A DNA stretch of 64,000 nucleotides from Aldehydirespirator sp963667505 (GCA_963667505.2 OY763490.2:2604001-2668000), one strand, 5' to 3'; counted from the first letter of the stretch, positions 17,045-26,473 are shown. Translations and numbers: made by a program. The notes: a model not told the origin generated them from the sequence alone.

Positions 17045-17809
17045 ATGAAGATCGGGGTTGTCGGCAAGGGCGGTGTGGGCAAGACCACGCTGAGCGCGCT
17101 GCTGGCCCGGTCGTTGGCGGAGCGCGGCCGGCGGGTGCTGGCGGTGGACACCGACTCGAACCCCAACCTGGGCCTGTCGCTGGGGCTCGACGCCTACCAG
17201 ACCGAGGCGCTGCCGACGGTGCCGCGGTCGATAGTCGTCGGCACTCGGGGCGACCTGACCGTGGCCGAGCTGATGGCCGACTACGCGGCCGAGACCCCGT
17301 CAGGCGTGTCGGTGATGTCGGCGCTGCGGGTGACCGAGGCCGCGGCCGGATGCACCTGCGGCGGCCACGCCACCGTGCGAAGCCTGCTGGGCGAGGCCCT
17401 CGACACCGAGACGGACGACACCATCGTCGACATGGAGGCGGGCATCGAGCATCTCAGCCGCTCCGGCGGGACGCTGGCCCACGCCGACGTGCTGGTGCTG
17501 GTCATGGAGCCCAGCCTGAAGGCGGTCATCACTGCCCGTCGGACGATCGCCCTTGCCCGCGAGTTGGGCATCGGCGCCTGGGTCGGCGTCGGCAACAAGG
17601 TCGGCGACGACCAGCACGACCTGATGGCCCGGCTGTGCGCCGACAACGACGTGCCGCTCGACGCGGTGGTCCCACCCAGCCGGGAAGTCGTCGAAGCCGA
17701 TCGGACAGGCACCCCGCTGGGGCGCGCCGAGGCCGACAGCGTGTGGCCCGCGGTCGAGTCCCTGACGGACCGGCTCCTGAGTACCGCCAGCATCCCAGTG
17801 CCCCAATAG
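17045..17809 (+). CDS. cooC: CooC-like nickel-insertion ATPase (CTC motif)
   Basis: 254 residues from ATG 17045. CooC proteins are MinD-type ATPases that dimerise and help insert nickel into CO dehydrogenase; relatives accompany hydrogenases. P-loop VVGKGGVGKTTLSALLARSL, DTDSNPNLGLSLG, the interface motif AAAGCTCGGHATV (Cys-Thr-Cys), IVDMEAGIEHLSR and VGVGNKVGDDQ are all present. No CO dehydrogenase gene is in the window. It is the closest in-window paralogue of the UGA-containing protein at 7080-7817, and it shows that the two UGA codons replace Cys codons. Confidence 0.85.
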   Translation: MKIGVVGKGGVGKTTLSALLARSLAERGRRVLAVDTDSNPNLGLSLGLDAYQTEALPTVPRSIVVGTRGDLTVAELMADYAAETPSGVSVMSALRVTEAAAGCTCGGHATVRSLLGEALDTETDDTIVDMEAGIEHLSRSGGTLAHADVLVLVMEPSLKAVITARRTIALARELGIGAWVGVGNKVGDDQHDLMARLCADNDVPLDAVVPPSREVVEADRTGTPLGRAEADSVWPAVESLTDRLLSTASIPVPQ

Positions 17810-17829
17810 GTCCGACCGGCCAGCGACGC

Positions 17830-18864
17830 TCAGTCGTCGTGGCGGTGCCGGTGGTGCAGGTCGGGGACGTGAGGGTGGCTGTGAACTTTGGGGCGGTGCT
17901 GGTGGGGATGGGTGTGGCGACCCTCGACTAGTTTGTCGTGGCTGTGGTCGTGGTGGTCGTCGCCGTGGCTGTGCTCATGCTCGTGCTCCATGGCCTCGTG
18001 GGCGTGCTGGTGGTCGTGGGCGGACTCCAGCGACACGCCCACTCCCGCCGCGGCGATCACCACCGCGATCAGCTGGGCGACGGTGACCGACTCGCCCAGC
18101 ACCGACCAGGCGATGATCGCTCCGATGAACGGCGCCGCCGCGAAGATCACCTGGCCCCGGGCCGCGCCCAGGTCACGGGCACCCTTCACCCACAGCGTTA
18201 TCGACGCTCCGTAGCCGGCCGCGCCGATCACCAGCGCGGCCACGACCTGGCCGAGATGCACGTCGATGGCGCCCTCGGCAAAGGCGAACGCCAGCAGCAT
18301 GTTGGCCAGCCCGGCCACCGACCCCTTCAACAGCACCACCTGCTCGGGGCTGAGCTGGTCGATCTTGGCGGTGACGCCGTTGTCGAGCCCCCAGGCCAGG
18401 CACGCCCCTGCGATCAGCAGCGCTCCGATGCTCAGCTCCGCGCCGGGCTCCCAGGTCAGGATCACCCCGGCGGCTGTGACCAGCGCGGCGCCGGTAAGGA
18501 CCCGGCGGCCGAGATGCTCGCGGAAGATGGTGGCCGCCAGCAGGACGGTGGCGGCCAGCTCCAGGTTCAGCAGGATCGAGGCAGTCGCCGCGGGGGCGCG
18601 GGCCAGTCCGGCCACCAACAGCGCCGGGCCGACGGCACCGCCGGCGACGACGGCCACCAGCGCGGGGCGCCAGTCGCGCCGCAGCGCCACCGCCGTGAAG
18701 GGCGAGCGGACCACCGAGGGCACCACCGCCAGGCCGGCCCCGATGTACAGCAGGCCGGCGAGCAGCAGCGACGGCACTTCGCCGGCCAGCTCCGACGCAG
18801 CCGGCGCCGAGGCGCCGAAAAGCACCGCAGCCAGCAGACAGCGAACGATCCCGGCCCGGCTCAC
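17830..18864 (-). CDS. EamA-family transporter with long His-rich tail
   Basis: 344 residues. The first ~280 are an EamA/DMT permease of about ten helices (for example FGASAPAASELAGEVPSLLL, IGAIIAWSVLGESVTVAQLI). The last ~65 residues are almost wholly His, Asp, Glu, Pro and Lys (HDHQHAHEAMEHEHEHSHGD, THPHQHRP, LHHRHRHDD). Such tails bind Ni or Zn, as in HypB, SlyD or cation-efflux proteins. Lying convergent to a CooC-like gene and just downstream of hypE, it is plausibly a nickel exporter, importer or cytosolic nickel buffer. The DMT family does not predict direction. Confidence 0.8.
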   Translation of the reverse strand: MSRAGIVRCLLAAVLFGASAPAASELAGEVPSLLLAGLLYIGAGLAVVPSVVRSPFTAVALRRDWRPALVAVVAGGAVGPALLVAGLARAPAATASILLNLELAATVLLAATIFREHLGRRVLTGAALVTAAGVILTWEPGAELSIGALLIAGACLAWGLDNGVTAKIDQLSPEQVVLLKGSVAGLANMLLAFAFAEGAIDVHLGQVVAALVIGAAGYGASITLWVKGARDLGAARGQVIFAAAPFIGAIIAWSVLGESVTVAQLIAVVIAAAGVGVSLESAHDHQHAHEAMEHEHEHSHGDDHHDHSHDKLVEGRHTHPHQHRPKVHSHPHVPDLHHRHRHDD

Positions 18865-18921
18865 GAGCCAATCCCCGACGCGGCCGCCCCGGCCCGGCTC
18901 ATGAGCTTTCCGGCGGGGCCA

Positions 18922-20013
18922 TCAGCAGATCCGGGGGAGGGGGTCGCCTACCAGCATGTCGACGATTCTGGTGCCGCCGAAGCCGGTGCGCACCAGCACC
19001 AGGCCCGGATGGTCCTCGGTGATCGTGCCCACGACGCAGGCGTCCGCGCCAGCCTCGCAGCTCCGCATGGCCTGCACCGCGGCGTCGGCGTCCTCGGCGG
19101 GGACCACAGCCACCATCTTGCCCTCGTTGGCGATGTACAGCGGATCGAGGCCCAGCAGCTCGCAGGCCCCGGCCACCGCGCCCCGCACCGGCAGAGCCCG
19201 CTCGTCCAGCTCCACTCCCAGCCCGGATGCCATGGCCAGCTCGTTGCAGGCGGAGGCCACCCCGCCCCGGGTCGGGTCCCGCAGCCACCGGGCAGCCGGC
19301 ACCGCGTCGAGCAGCGCCGACACCAGCCGATGCAGCGGGGCGGTGTCCGACGGCACGTCGGCGGCCAGGGCCAGGTCGCCGCGGGCCACCATCACGGCCA
19401 CGCCGTGGTCGCCGATCGTGCCGGACAACAGGACCGCGTCTCCCGGCCGAACGGCGGTCGCGTCGAGCTGCGTGCCCGGTCTCACCGGCCCGATGCCGGT
19501 GGTGGTGATGTAGCAGCCGTCGGCCGCGCCCCGCTCGACCACCTTGGTGTCGCCGGTCACGACCGGCACTCCGGCCTCCGAGGCGGCTCGGGCCACATCG
19601 TGCACGATGGCCCGCAGTTCCTCGACCTTCAGGCCCTCCTCGAGCACCAGCGACACCGTGAGCGCGGCGGGTGCCGCTCCCATGGCGGCCAAGTCGTTGA
19701 TCGTGCCGTTTACGGCCAGGTCGCCGATGGCGCCGCCGTTGAAGCGCCGCGGCGTCACCACGAAGGCGTCGGTGGTCACCGCCAGACGCCCGTCGTCGCC
19801 CAGATCAAGCACGGCGCCGTCGTCGAGGGAGTCCAGCACCGGGTTGGAGAAGGCGGGCCGGATGACGGCCTCGATCAGCGACTGGCTGGCCCGGCCGCCC
19901 GCGCCGTGGGCCATGGTGATCGTGTCGTCGGTGAGCCTGGGGGCGCGCCGCCGCCAGGACTCCACCCGGTCGAGCACTGCCCGCCGGGCCCGCAGATCGT
20001 CGTCGGAGGACAT
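18922..20013 (-). CDS. hypE: Hydrogenase maturation protein HypE
   Basis: 363 residues of the AIR-synthase/HypE fold: TITMAHGAGGRASQSLIEAV, AVTTDAFVVTPRRFNGGAIG, DLAVNGTINDLAAMGA, VVTGDTKVVERGAADGCYIT, LRDPTRGGVASACNE. It ends with the invariant PRIC, whose terminal Cys is carbamoylated by HypF and dehydrated to thiocyanate. It is the last gene of the hyp operon, 119 bases after hypD. Confidence 0.95.
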   Translation of the reverse strand: MSSDDDLRARRAVLDRVESWRRRAPRLTDDTITMAHGAGGRASQSLIEAVIRPAFSNPVLDSLDDGAVLDLGDDGRLAVTTDAFVVTPRRFNGGAIGDLAVNGTINDLAAMGAAPAALTVSLVLEEGLKVEELRAIVHDVARAASEAGVPVVTGDTKVVERGAADGCYITTTGIGPVRPGTQLDATAVRPGDAVLLSGTIGDHGVAVMVARGDLALAADVPSDTAPLHRLVSALLDAVPAARWLRDPTRGGVASACNELAMASGLGVELDERALPVRGAVAGACELLGLDPLYIANEGKMVAVVPAEDADAAVQAMRSCEAGADACVVGTITEDHPGLVLVRTGFGGTRIVDMLVGDPLPRIC

Positions 20014-20132
20014 CAGCGGCCAGATTCCTCGTCAGTCGCTCCGGCTGTCAATCTGCGGCTCGAGTGGCCGCGTGGATGGTCGCTTGCCGCGTTGCTCACC
20101 CTGTCGCACCCGCCGTCCCGGGCAAGCCACGT

Positions 20133-21260
20133 TCACCCGACGCCGACGGGGATGCGCGACCGGGTCGAGTAGCGCCCGTAGTTGTAGTAGGCGGCGCAGG
20201 CACCCTCCGACGACACCATGCAGGTGCCGATGGGCGTCTCGGGCGTGCAGGCCGTGCCGAAGACCTTGCACTCCCACGGCCGCAGCGCGCCCTTTAGGAC
20301 CTCGCCGCACTGGCAGGCCTTGGGGTCGGCCACCCGCACGCCGGGCACCTCGTAGCGCAGCTCGGCGTCCCACGGGGCGAACTCCGGCGCGACGGCCAGG
20401 GCGCTCTGGGCGATGAAGCCGAGGCCGCGCCACTCGAAGTGCGGCCGTACCACGAACACCTCCCGCAGCAGCTCCAGCGCCCGCCGGTTGCCCTCGCCGG
20501 ACACGGCCCGCCGGTACTGGTTCTCTACCTCGCAGCGGCCGTCGGCGAGTTGGTGCAGCAGCATCAGCACCGACTGCAGGATGTCCACCGGCTCGAAACC
20601 GGCCGTCACGAGGGGGCGGCCGTACTGCTCGGGCACGAACCGGTACGGACGGGTGCCGATGACGGTGGACACGTGGCCGGGGCCGAGGAAGCCGTCGAGG
20701 TCGAGGCCGGGCGAGTCGAGGATGGCTTTCAGCGGCGGGACGATGGTGACGTGGTTGCAGAACACGCTGAAGTTGCGAACGTCCCGGTCCCGGGCCTGCA
20801 GGAGCGTTACCGCGGTGGAGGGCGCGGTGGTCTCGAACCCGACGGCGAGGAACACCACCTGGCGCTGCGGGTCGCGCTCGGCCAGCGCCAGAGCGTCGAG
20901 CGGCGAGTACACCACCCGGACGTCGGCGCCGTGCGCCTTGGCCTCCAGCAGGGTGGACTCTCCGCCGGGAACCCGCAGCATGTCGCCGAAGCAGCACATG
21001 GTCACGCCCTCGGCGCGGGCCACCGCGACGGCGTCGTCGACGCGGCCCATCGGGATCACGCAAACCGGGCAGCCCGGCCCGTGGACCAGCTCGATGCTGG
21101 AGGGAAGCAGGGCCTCGATGCCGTGGCGGTAGATGGCATGGGTGTGGCCCCCGCACACTTCCATGAACTTGCGGGGCGGCTGGTCGGCAGCGGCGTCGGT
21201 GATCTGGGCCAGCAGACGCCGGGCCGCCTCCGGGTCGCGGAACTCGTCGACGTACTTCAT
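20133..21260 (-). CDS. hypD: Hydrogenase maturation protein HypD
   Basis: 375 residues from ATG 21260 (ATGA overlap with the SIS-domain gene). HypD carries a [4Fe-4S] cluster and with HypC assembles the Fe(CN)2CO unit. Family motifs are clear: FMEVCGGHTHAIYRHGIEAL, LVHGPGCPVCVIPMG, CFGDMLRVPG, FLAVGFETTAPSTAV, FCNHVTIVPPLKAILD and the C-terminal cluster ligands ACQCGEVLKG, ECKVFGTACTPE, SSEGACAAYY. Confidence 0.95.
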   Translation of the reverse strand: MKYVDEFRDPEAARRLLAQITDAAADQPPRKFMEVCGGHTHAIYRHGIEALLPSSIELVHGPGCPVCVIPMGRVDDAVAVARAEGVTMCCFGDMLRVPGGESTLLEAKAHGADVRVVYSPLDALALAERDPQRQVVFLAVGFETTAPSTAVTLLQARDRDVRNFSVFCNHVTIVPPLKAILDSPGLDLDGFLGPGHVSTVIGTRPYRFVPEQYGRPLVTAGFEPVDILQSVLMLLHQLADGRCEVENQYRRAVSGEGNRRALELLREVFVVRPHFEWRGLGFIAQSALAVAPEFAPWDAELRYEVPGVRVADPKACQCGEVLKGALRPWECKVFGTACTPETPIGTCMVSSEGACAAYYNYGRYSTRSRIPVGVG

Positions 21261-22276
21261 CGGGCCGCCCCCGCGGTCTGATCCTCGGCCCGATCCTGGG
21301 TCCCGAGCGCGTCGGCGGCCCGCTCGCATAGCGCGCTCATCAGCGCCGCCTGGGCCTCCTGGATGCGATGCACCGACATCGACTGTACGACGAGGCTGTG
21401 GTGCACGCCCGCGTGGCCGGTGAACGACCCGCCCCCGTAGCCGCTGAGGCCCACCGTGGTGAGGCCCATGCCCGCCGCCCGTTCGAAGGCGGCCAGAAGG
21501 TTCGGAGACGCTCCGCTGGTGCTGCAGCCCGCCAGCACGTCGCCGGCCCGGCCGAAGGCGTCGAGCTGGCGGGCGAAGATCCGCTCGGCGCCGAGGTCGT
21601 TGGCCAGGGCGGTGGCCACCGCGTAGTCGGCGGCCAGCGACTCCGCCGGCACGCTCCTAGCCCGCAGCAGCCGGGCCAGCCGGGCGGCGTCGGTCGCGCT
21701 GCCGCCGTTGCCCATCGTGAGCACCCGGCCGCCGGCTGCGACGGCCCGGCCAATGGCCGCGCCCGCCTCGTCCAGCGCGGCCCGATTGGACTCCAGCGAC
21801 TCCCGTGCGAGCCTGTCGGACTCGTCGCGCTTGGCGTCCGCCGACGCCCGCAGTGCCTGCCGCAGCGAGGCCTCGTCGTCCTCGGCGGCGTCGAGGAACG
21901 GATACAGGAACCCGGTGGAGTCGCCTCCGGCCGCGGCGGGGCTGCCGACCAGGCCGGGATGCTCCAGCGCGACCTGGACCAGCTCCCACAGCAGGTGGTA
22001 GCTGCGAACGATGGCCGTGTCGGGCTGATCGTCCCGAATGTAGAGGTCGGCGGCGGTCGCCGGGTGGGCGGCTGCGTCCGGGGGCCCGATGACCAGCCTG
22101 GCGTCCGTCGAGTCGGCCGTGGCCGCGTCGGGGGCAGCGACTACCGCGGCCAGGGGGCGGGTGCCGGCCACCACGGGATGGACGAACTCGACGGCCACAT
22201 GATGGGCATGGTCCGGCGCGCCAGGCGCCCACACGCACAGCCGCCGCCCGGTAGCGAAGGCGCGGGCCAGCCACAT
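21257..22276 (-). CDS. Hydrogenase-cluster SIS-domain protein
   Basis: 339 residues from ATG 22276. The C-terminal half is a SIS (sugar isomerase, GmhA-like) domain: GRVLTMGNGGSATDAARLAR, LANDLGAERIFARQLDAFGR, GDVLAGCSTSGASPNLLAAF, TVGLSGYGGGSF. The N-terminal half (WLARAFATGRRLCVWAPG, DAHHVAVEFVHPV-like) is specific to copies seen in group 1h hydrogenase clusters. Its role in maturation is unknown. It sits between hypC and hypD. A GTG at 22327 would give a longer N-terminus. Confidence 0.8.
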   Translation of the reverse strand: MWLARAFATGRRLCVWAPGAPDHAHHVAVEFVHPVVAGTRPLAAVVAAPDAATADSTDARLVIGPPDAAAHPATAADLYIRDDQPDTAIVRSYHLLWELVQVALEHPGLVGSPAAAGGDSTGFLYPFLDAAEDDEASLRQALRASADAKRDESDRLARESLESNRAALDEAGAAIGRAVAAGGRVLTMGNGGSATDAARLARLLRARSVPAESLAADYAVATALANDLGAERIFARQLDAFGRAGDVLAGCSTSGASPNLLAAFERAAGMGLTTVGLSGYGGGSFTGHAGVHHSLVVQSMSVHRIQEAQAALMSALCERAADALGTQDRAEDQTAGAAR

Positions 22277-22349
22277 GGCGGCTTCAGTCGGTTCCCGGCC
22301 GCAGTCGATCGGCGGCGTGGACCTCACGGCGCCACTCGGGCTGTGGCGG

Positions 22350-22619
22350 TCATGGCAAGCCGCGGCTGAAGGCCTCGATCTCCTCGTCGTACACCGAGCC
22401 AAGGTCGCGCATGAAGGCCAGGGTCTCGGCCGCCTCGGCCGCGTCGATCTTCGACATCGCGAACCCGACGTGCAGCAGCACCCACTCCCCGACAGCCAGT
22501 CCCTCGTCGTCCACCATGACGGTGTTGACCTCGCGCCGGGCGCCCTCCACATCGACGATGGCGGTGTGCGGCCCCGACGGCCGCAGCTCGACCACCTGGG
22601 CCGGGATGCCCACACACAT
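22350..22619 (-). CDS. hypC: Hydrogenase maturation chaperone HypC
   Basis: 89 residues. It starts MCVGIPAQVVEL with the essential Cys2 that holds the Fe(CN)2CO precursor together with HypD. EWVLLHVGFAMSKIDAAEAA is the second family signature. Its ATG overlaps the stop of the CooC-like gene, placing it firmly in the operon. Confidence 0.95.
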   Translation of the reverse strand: MCVGIPAQVVELRPSGPHTAIVDVEGARREVNTVMVDDEGLAVGEWVLLHVGFAMSKIDAAEAAETLAFMRDLGSVYDEEIEAFSRGLP

Positions 22620-23464
22620 CAGACGCCGGCCTCGGCTCGTGCGACAGCTGGTGCTGACCCAATGTCGGAGTTCTCGGGCGTGCCGTTGGAGGAGGGGGCG
22701 GAGGCGCTGGGCGGCACGTCGGAGACGAGGCTTCCGAAGAGGGCGCCTGTCGCGGCCACGACGCGGTCGCCGGGATCGTGGTCGAGCAGCGGCCGGGACT
22801 GGGAGTCGGCGTCGAGCACGGCCTCGGACCACGGCAGGACTCCCACGAGGTCCAGCCCGTGGCGCGTGCAGTACTCGCCGATGGCGTCGTTGTCGGAGGG
22901 CTGCCGACACTTGTTGGCCACCACCGCCACCCGCCCGATGGAGGTCTCCGCAGCCAGCGATGCCTGCAGCCGGGCCGCCTCCAGGGACCGGTAGTAGGGC
23001 TCGACGACGAGCAGCAGCACATCCGCGTGGCGGGCCGTTCCCCGGCTCAGATGCTCGGGCGACGCCTCCAGATCCAGCAGGGTGACCGTGCCGTCGGCCT
23101 CGCCCAGGTCGGCCAGCAAGGCGCTCACCGCGGCGTGGGCCGAGCACATGCAGCCCTCGTCGGCGTGCTCGGGCATGCCCATCCGCACCAGGCGCACGCC
23201 GTCGGGCGCGTGAGCCGCGTGACGCTCGAGCACCTCGCCGACCGGTGCGGCCAGGCGGGGGCCGTCGAAGCGGCGCGACACCAGCGACGGGGGCAGCGAC
23301 GCGGGCACGGCCCCGGCGTCCACTCCGATGGCCGCGTGCAGGTTGGGGTTGGTGTCGCCGTCGACGGCCACCACCCGGAGGCCGGAGCGGGCCAGCAGCC
23401 GGGCGGCGGTGGCGCAGATGGTCGTCTTGCCCGCACCGCCCTTGCCTGCGACCGCGATCCTCAT
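22619..23464 (-). CDS. cooC: CooC-like nickel-insertion ATPase (CMC motif)
   Basis: 281 residues: P-loop RIAVAGKGGAGKTTICATAA, DGDTNPNLHAAIG, the metal-binding ADEGCMCSAHAAVSALL (Cys-Met-Cys), LLDLEASPEHLSRGTA, VVANKCRQPSDN. A C-terminal extension of about 40 Ser/Pro/Ala-rich residues is unlike the paralogues. It lies in the hypC-hypD-hypE operon at a place where hypB is often found, which suggests it supplies the nickel-insertion energy for the hydrogenase. Confidence 0.85.
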   Translation of the reverse strand: MRIAVAGKGGAGKTTICATAARLLARSGLRVVAVDGDTNPNLHAAIGVDAGAVPASLPPSLVSRRFDGPRLAAPVGEVLERHAAHAPDGVRLVRMGMPEHADEGCMCSAHAAVSALLADLGEADGTVTLLDLEASPEHLSRGTARHADVLLLVVEPYYRSLEAARLQASLAAETSIGRVAVVANKCRQPSDNDAIGEYCTRHGLDLVGVLPWSEAVLDADSQSRPLLDHDPGDRVVAATGALFGSLVSDVPPSASAPSSNGTPENSDIGSAPAVARAEAGV

Positions 23465-23814
23465 GGGAGAGCGCCGTTCCGCGCCTCGAAGTGCTCCAGG
23501 GCAGAGACGAGGCCGTCGCGGACCGAAGCCAGTTCATCGGCCGCAGCTGCGGCCGCGGCCTGCCCCGAGTCGGTGAGCGAGTAGAGGCGACGGTCCGGCC
23601 CGGAGAGCGAGGGCACCCACTGCGAGGTGACCAGCTCGCGCTGCTGCATGGTCCGCAGTGCCCGATAGACGGCGGCCAGGTCGACCGAGAGCCCGAGGGA
23701 CGTCACCGTCTCGTACAACTCGTAGCCGTAGGACGTGCCGTCGCGTTCCAGGCTCAGCAGCAGGAACCCGGGCAGGAACCGCCGGGGCAGCCCGTCGGCG
23801 TTCTCAGTGGGCAT
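23461..23814 (-). CDS. PadR-family transcriptional regulator
   Basis: 117 residues with the PadR winged-helix pattern: RFLPGFLLLSLERDGTSYGY, ELYETVTSLG, DLAAVYRALRTMQQRELVTS, DRRLYSLTDSGQAAAAAAAD. PadR proteins are usually repressors of adjacent genes, responding to small ligands or redox. Its overlap with both neighbours places it inside the hyp operon, making it one of two in-window candidates for binding the 21-bp palindrome. Confidence 0.85.
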   Translation of the reverse strand: MPTENADGLPRRFLPGFLLLSLERDGTSYGYELYETVTSLGLSVDLAAVYRALRTMQQRELVTSQWVPSLSGPDRRLYSLTDSGQAAAAAAADELASVRDGLVSALEHFEARNGALP

Positions 23815-24202
23815 GGTCGTGGTCGGGGCCCAGGCGGTGGGCCAGGCAGGCGTCGGCCTCGTCTACGGAGGCGTGGCACCAGCAGTCGTCGCTGCACTCT
23901 CCGTGGGTGGGCTTGGTCAAGTCGGCGAATGCCTCCTGGAACTCGCGGGCGCCCCGTTCCAGCCCGAACTCCGACAGTGCGAACCAGTCGCCGTCGCGCA
24001 CCAGGTAGCCCTCCTGCACCAGGCGGCCGAGGTAGGTCATGCCGATGGCGGCGTCCACCCCGAGGAAGCGCTCGATCAGGCCGGGATCGACGACGTCGCC
24101 GAAGCCCTCGCCCCGCAGCCAGTACATGACTTGGAGGATCTCGCTGCGCCAGTAGAGGGCGGCCAGCGAGTCGGACTTGGGTGAGGCCGCCTGGGAGCTC
24201 AC
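23804..24202 (-). CDS. Winged-helix-like protein with Cys/His metal-binding tail
   Basis: 132 residues from GTG 24202 (GTGA overlap with the upstream gene). The first ~95 residues look like a winged-helix domain (RSEILQVMYWLRGEGFGDVV, GMTYLGRLVQEGYLVRDGDW, FALSEFGLERGAREF). The tail is rich in potential metal ligands: HGECSDDCWCH, DEADACLAH, GPDHDHAH. A small DNA-binding domain joined to a Cys/His tail inside a nickel-enzyme operon suggests a metal sensor, or a metal-delivery protein. No exact family is recognised. Confidence 0.65.
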   Translation of the reverse strand: MSSQAASPKSDSLAALYWRSEILQVMYWLRGEGFGDVVDPGLIERFLGVDAAIGMTYLGRLVQEGYLVRDGDWFALSEFGLERGAREFQEAFADLTKPTHGECSDDCWCHASVDEADACLAHRLGPDHDHAH

Positions 24203-24462
24203 GACCTGGCGCCGAGGCGCTCGGCCTTGACGGCCACGCCTTCGAGCGCGCCGGCGATGACGGTGAGCTGCTCGTTGACTCGGGTGACCGACGGGCCGAC
24301 GGACGCGCACTGCGTCTCGATGGCCCGCACGCCGAAGGTGACCTTGCCCAGCGACTGCGAGATGCGCCGCAGCGAGCGGGCGATGGCGATCAAGTACCCC
24401 GCCAGCGCCCCGACGAAGACCACGATCTCCGCCACGGTGAGCACGATGAGGAGGGTCCGCAT
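24199..24462 (-). CDS. Small single-helix membrane protein with coiled-coil
   Basis: 87 residues: one N-terminal membrane helix (LIVLTVAEIVVFVGALAGYL) then an amphipathic helix (SLRRISQSLGKVTFGVRAIE, VNEQLTVIAGALEGVAVKAE). It has the same length and layout as the protein at 6442-6705, including a closing LEGVA segment. It belongs to the hyp operon and ends GTGA over the next gene. Possibly a membrane tether for the cytosolic hydrogenase. Confidence 0.75.
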   Translation of the reverse strand: MRTLLIVLTVAEIVVFVGALAGYLIAIARSLRRISQSLGKVTFGVRAIETQCASVGPSVTRVNEQLTVIAGALEGVAVKAERLGARS

Positions 24463-24565
24463 CAGTCGTCACCCCCCGCCTGGGCCTGGGCGTGTCTCCC
24501 GCTCTTGTTCGCTGCGCTCACGGGCCGCTCGGGCCACGGCCTCGCACGGCACCTCGCCGTGATCC

Positions 24566-24847
24566 TCATGAGTCGCTCCCAATCCGCTCGGCCTCTAGGG
24601 CCTCGTCCAGGAAGGCGTCGTGCTTGAGGGCCTCCTCGGTGAAGGTGTCGAGCCGCACGGTGGTCTGGTGCAGCATCCAGGTGGTGGCGGTGTTGCGGGC
24701 CACCTGCTTGCCGGTCTCCCAGATGGCGGCTGCGCCCGACTCGATGCGGCGCACCTTGCGGTAGAAGATCTGCAGCAGCAGCACCGCCACCAGGCACACC
24801 ACCAGACCCAGCGCCAGGGTCAGCCACCACAGGCCGTTGGTGCTCAT
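24566..24847 (-). CDS. Small single-helix membrane protein
   Basis: 93 residues: one membrane helix (GLWWLTLALGLVVCLVAVLL) and a helical, charged tail (KVRRIESGAAAIWETGKQVA, RLDTFTEEALKHDAFLDEAL). The opening resembles that of the protein at 6722-6970 (MWLWWIG...). It lies two bases after the gene at 24850. About 100 non-coding bases follow before the next gene and hold nothing recognisable. Confidence 0.75.
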   Translation of the reverse strand: MSTNGLWWLTLALGLVVCLVAVLLLQIFYRKVRRIESGAAAIWETGKQVARNTATTWMLHQTTVRLDTFTEEALKHDAFLDEALEAERIGSDS

Positions 24848-24849
24848 CG

Positions 24850-25110
24850 TCAGCCCCCGTCCTTCGATGCGAGATGGGCTCGGACGGCGCCCGCGCCAGC
24901 GGTGATCCGCTCTATCGCCGAGTTCACGTCGTTGACCGCCCACAGCGGGGCGGTGTTGTCGCGGGACTCCTCCAGCGCGGCCAGGATCGCCTCGGCCTTG
25001 ACGGCGGCGCCGTGGGCGCCCCGGATCATGAGCAGCAGCAGTACCACCACCGCGAGGATCAGGACGCCCCCGATCACATAGCCGATGACCCATCCTGTCG
25101 ACATGGACAC
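24850..25110 (-). CDS. Small single-helix membrane protein, first gene of the hyp operon
   Basis: 86 residues: membrane helix VIGYVIGGVLILAVVVLLLL and a soluble helix (AVKAEAILAALEESRDNTAP, LWAVNDVNSAIERITAGAGA). It starts 51 bases from the palindrome at 25161-25181, divergent from the hydrogenase structural genes. Being the promoter-proximal gene of the accessory operon suggests it is made together with the enzyme. Confidence 0.75.
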   Translation of the reverse strand: MSMSTGWVIGYVIGGVLILAVVVLLLLMIRGAHGAAVKAEAILAALEESRDNTAPLWAVNDVNSAIERITAGAGAVRAHLASKDGG

Positions 25111-25160
25111 TCCCGCAAGCGACGACGGCGTAGTCGGCGCAGCTTAGCCCAAGGTCTCCG

Positions 25161-25181
25161 CTAGATGCGATTCGCACTTAG
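25161..25181. promoter_or_regulatory. 21-bp palindrome, copy 3, in the divergent hydrogenase promoter
   Basis: The left half is CTAGATGCGA. The right half on the other strand is CTAAGTGCGA (8 of 10 identical) around a central T. It lies centrally, about 50 bases from both the hydrogenase small-subunit start (25232) and the small membrane protein start (25110), ideally placed to control both directions. Confidence 0.8.
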
Positions 25182-25231
25182 TGTTAGGATCAGTCTGTCG
25201 CCAGCGCCCTCGACCCCAGGAGGCATTGCTC

Positions 25232-26467
<1,236 letters not shown>

Positions 26468-26473
26468 CCCGCC

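Noticed and set aside
17045..17809. Evidence for a CO dehydrogenase locus
   Set aside because: No cooS/acs gene is in the window; the CooC-like genes sit among hydrogenase genes.
17938..20172. Long plus-strand open frame opposite the EamA transporter and hypE
   Set aside because: Its translation has no motifs and follows the third-position GC bias of the real genes on the other strand.
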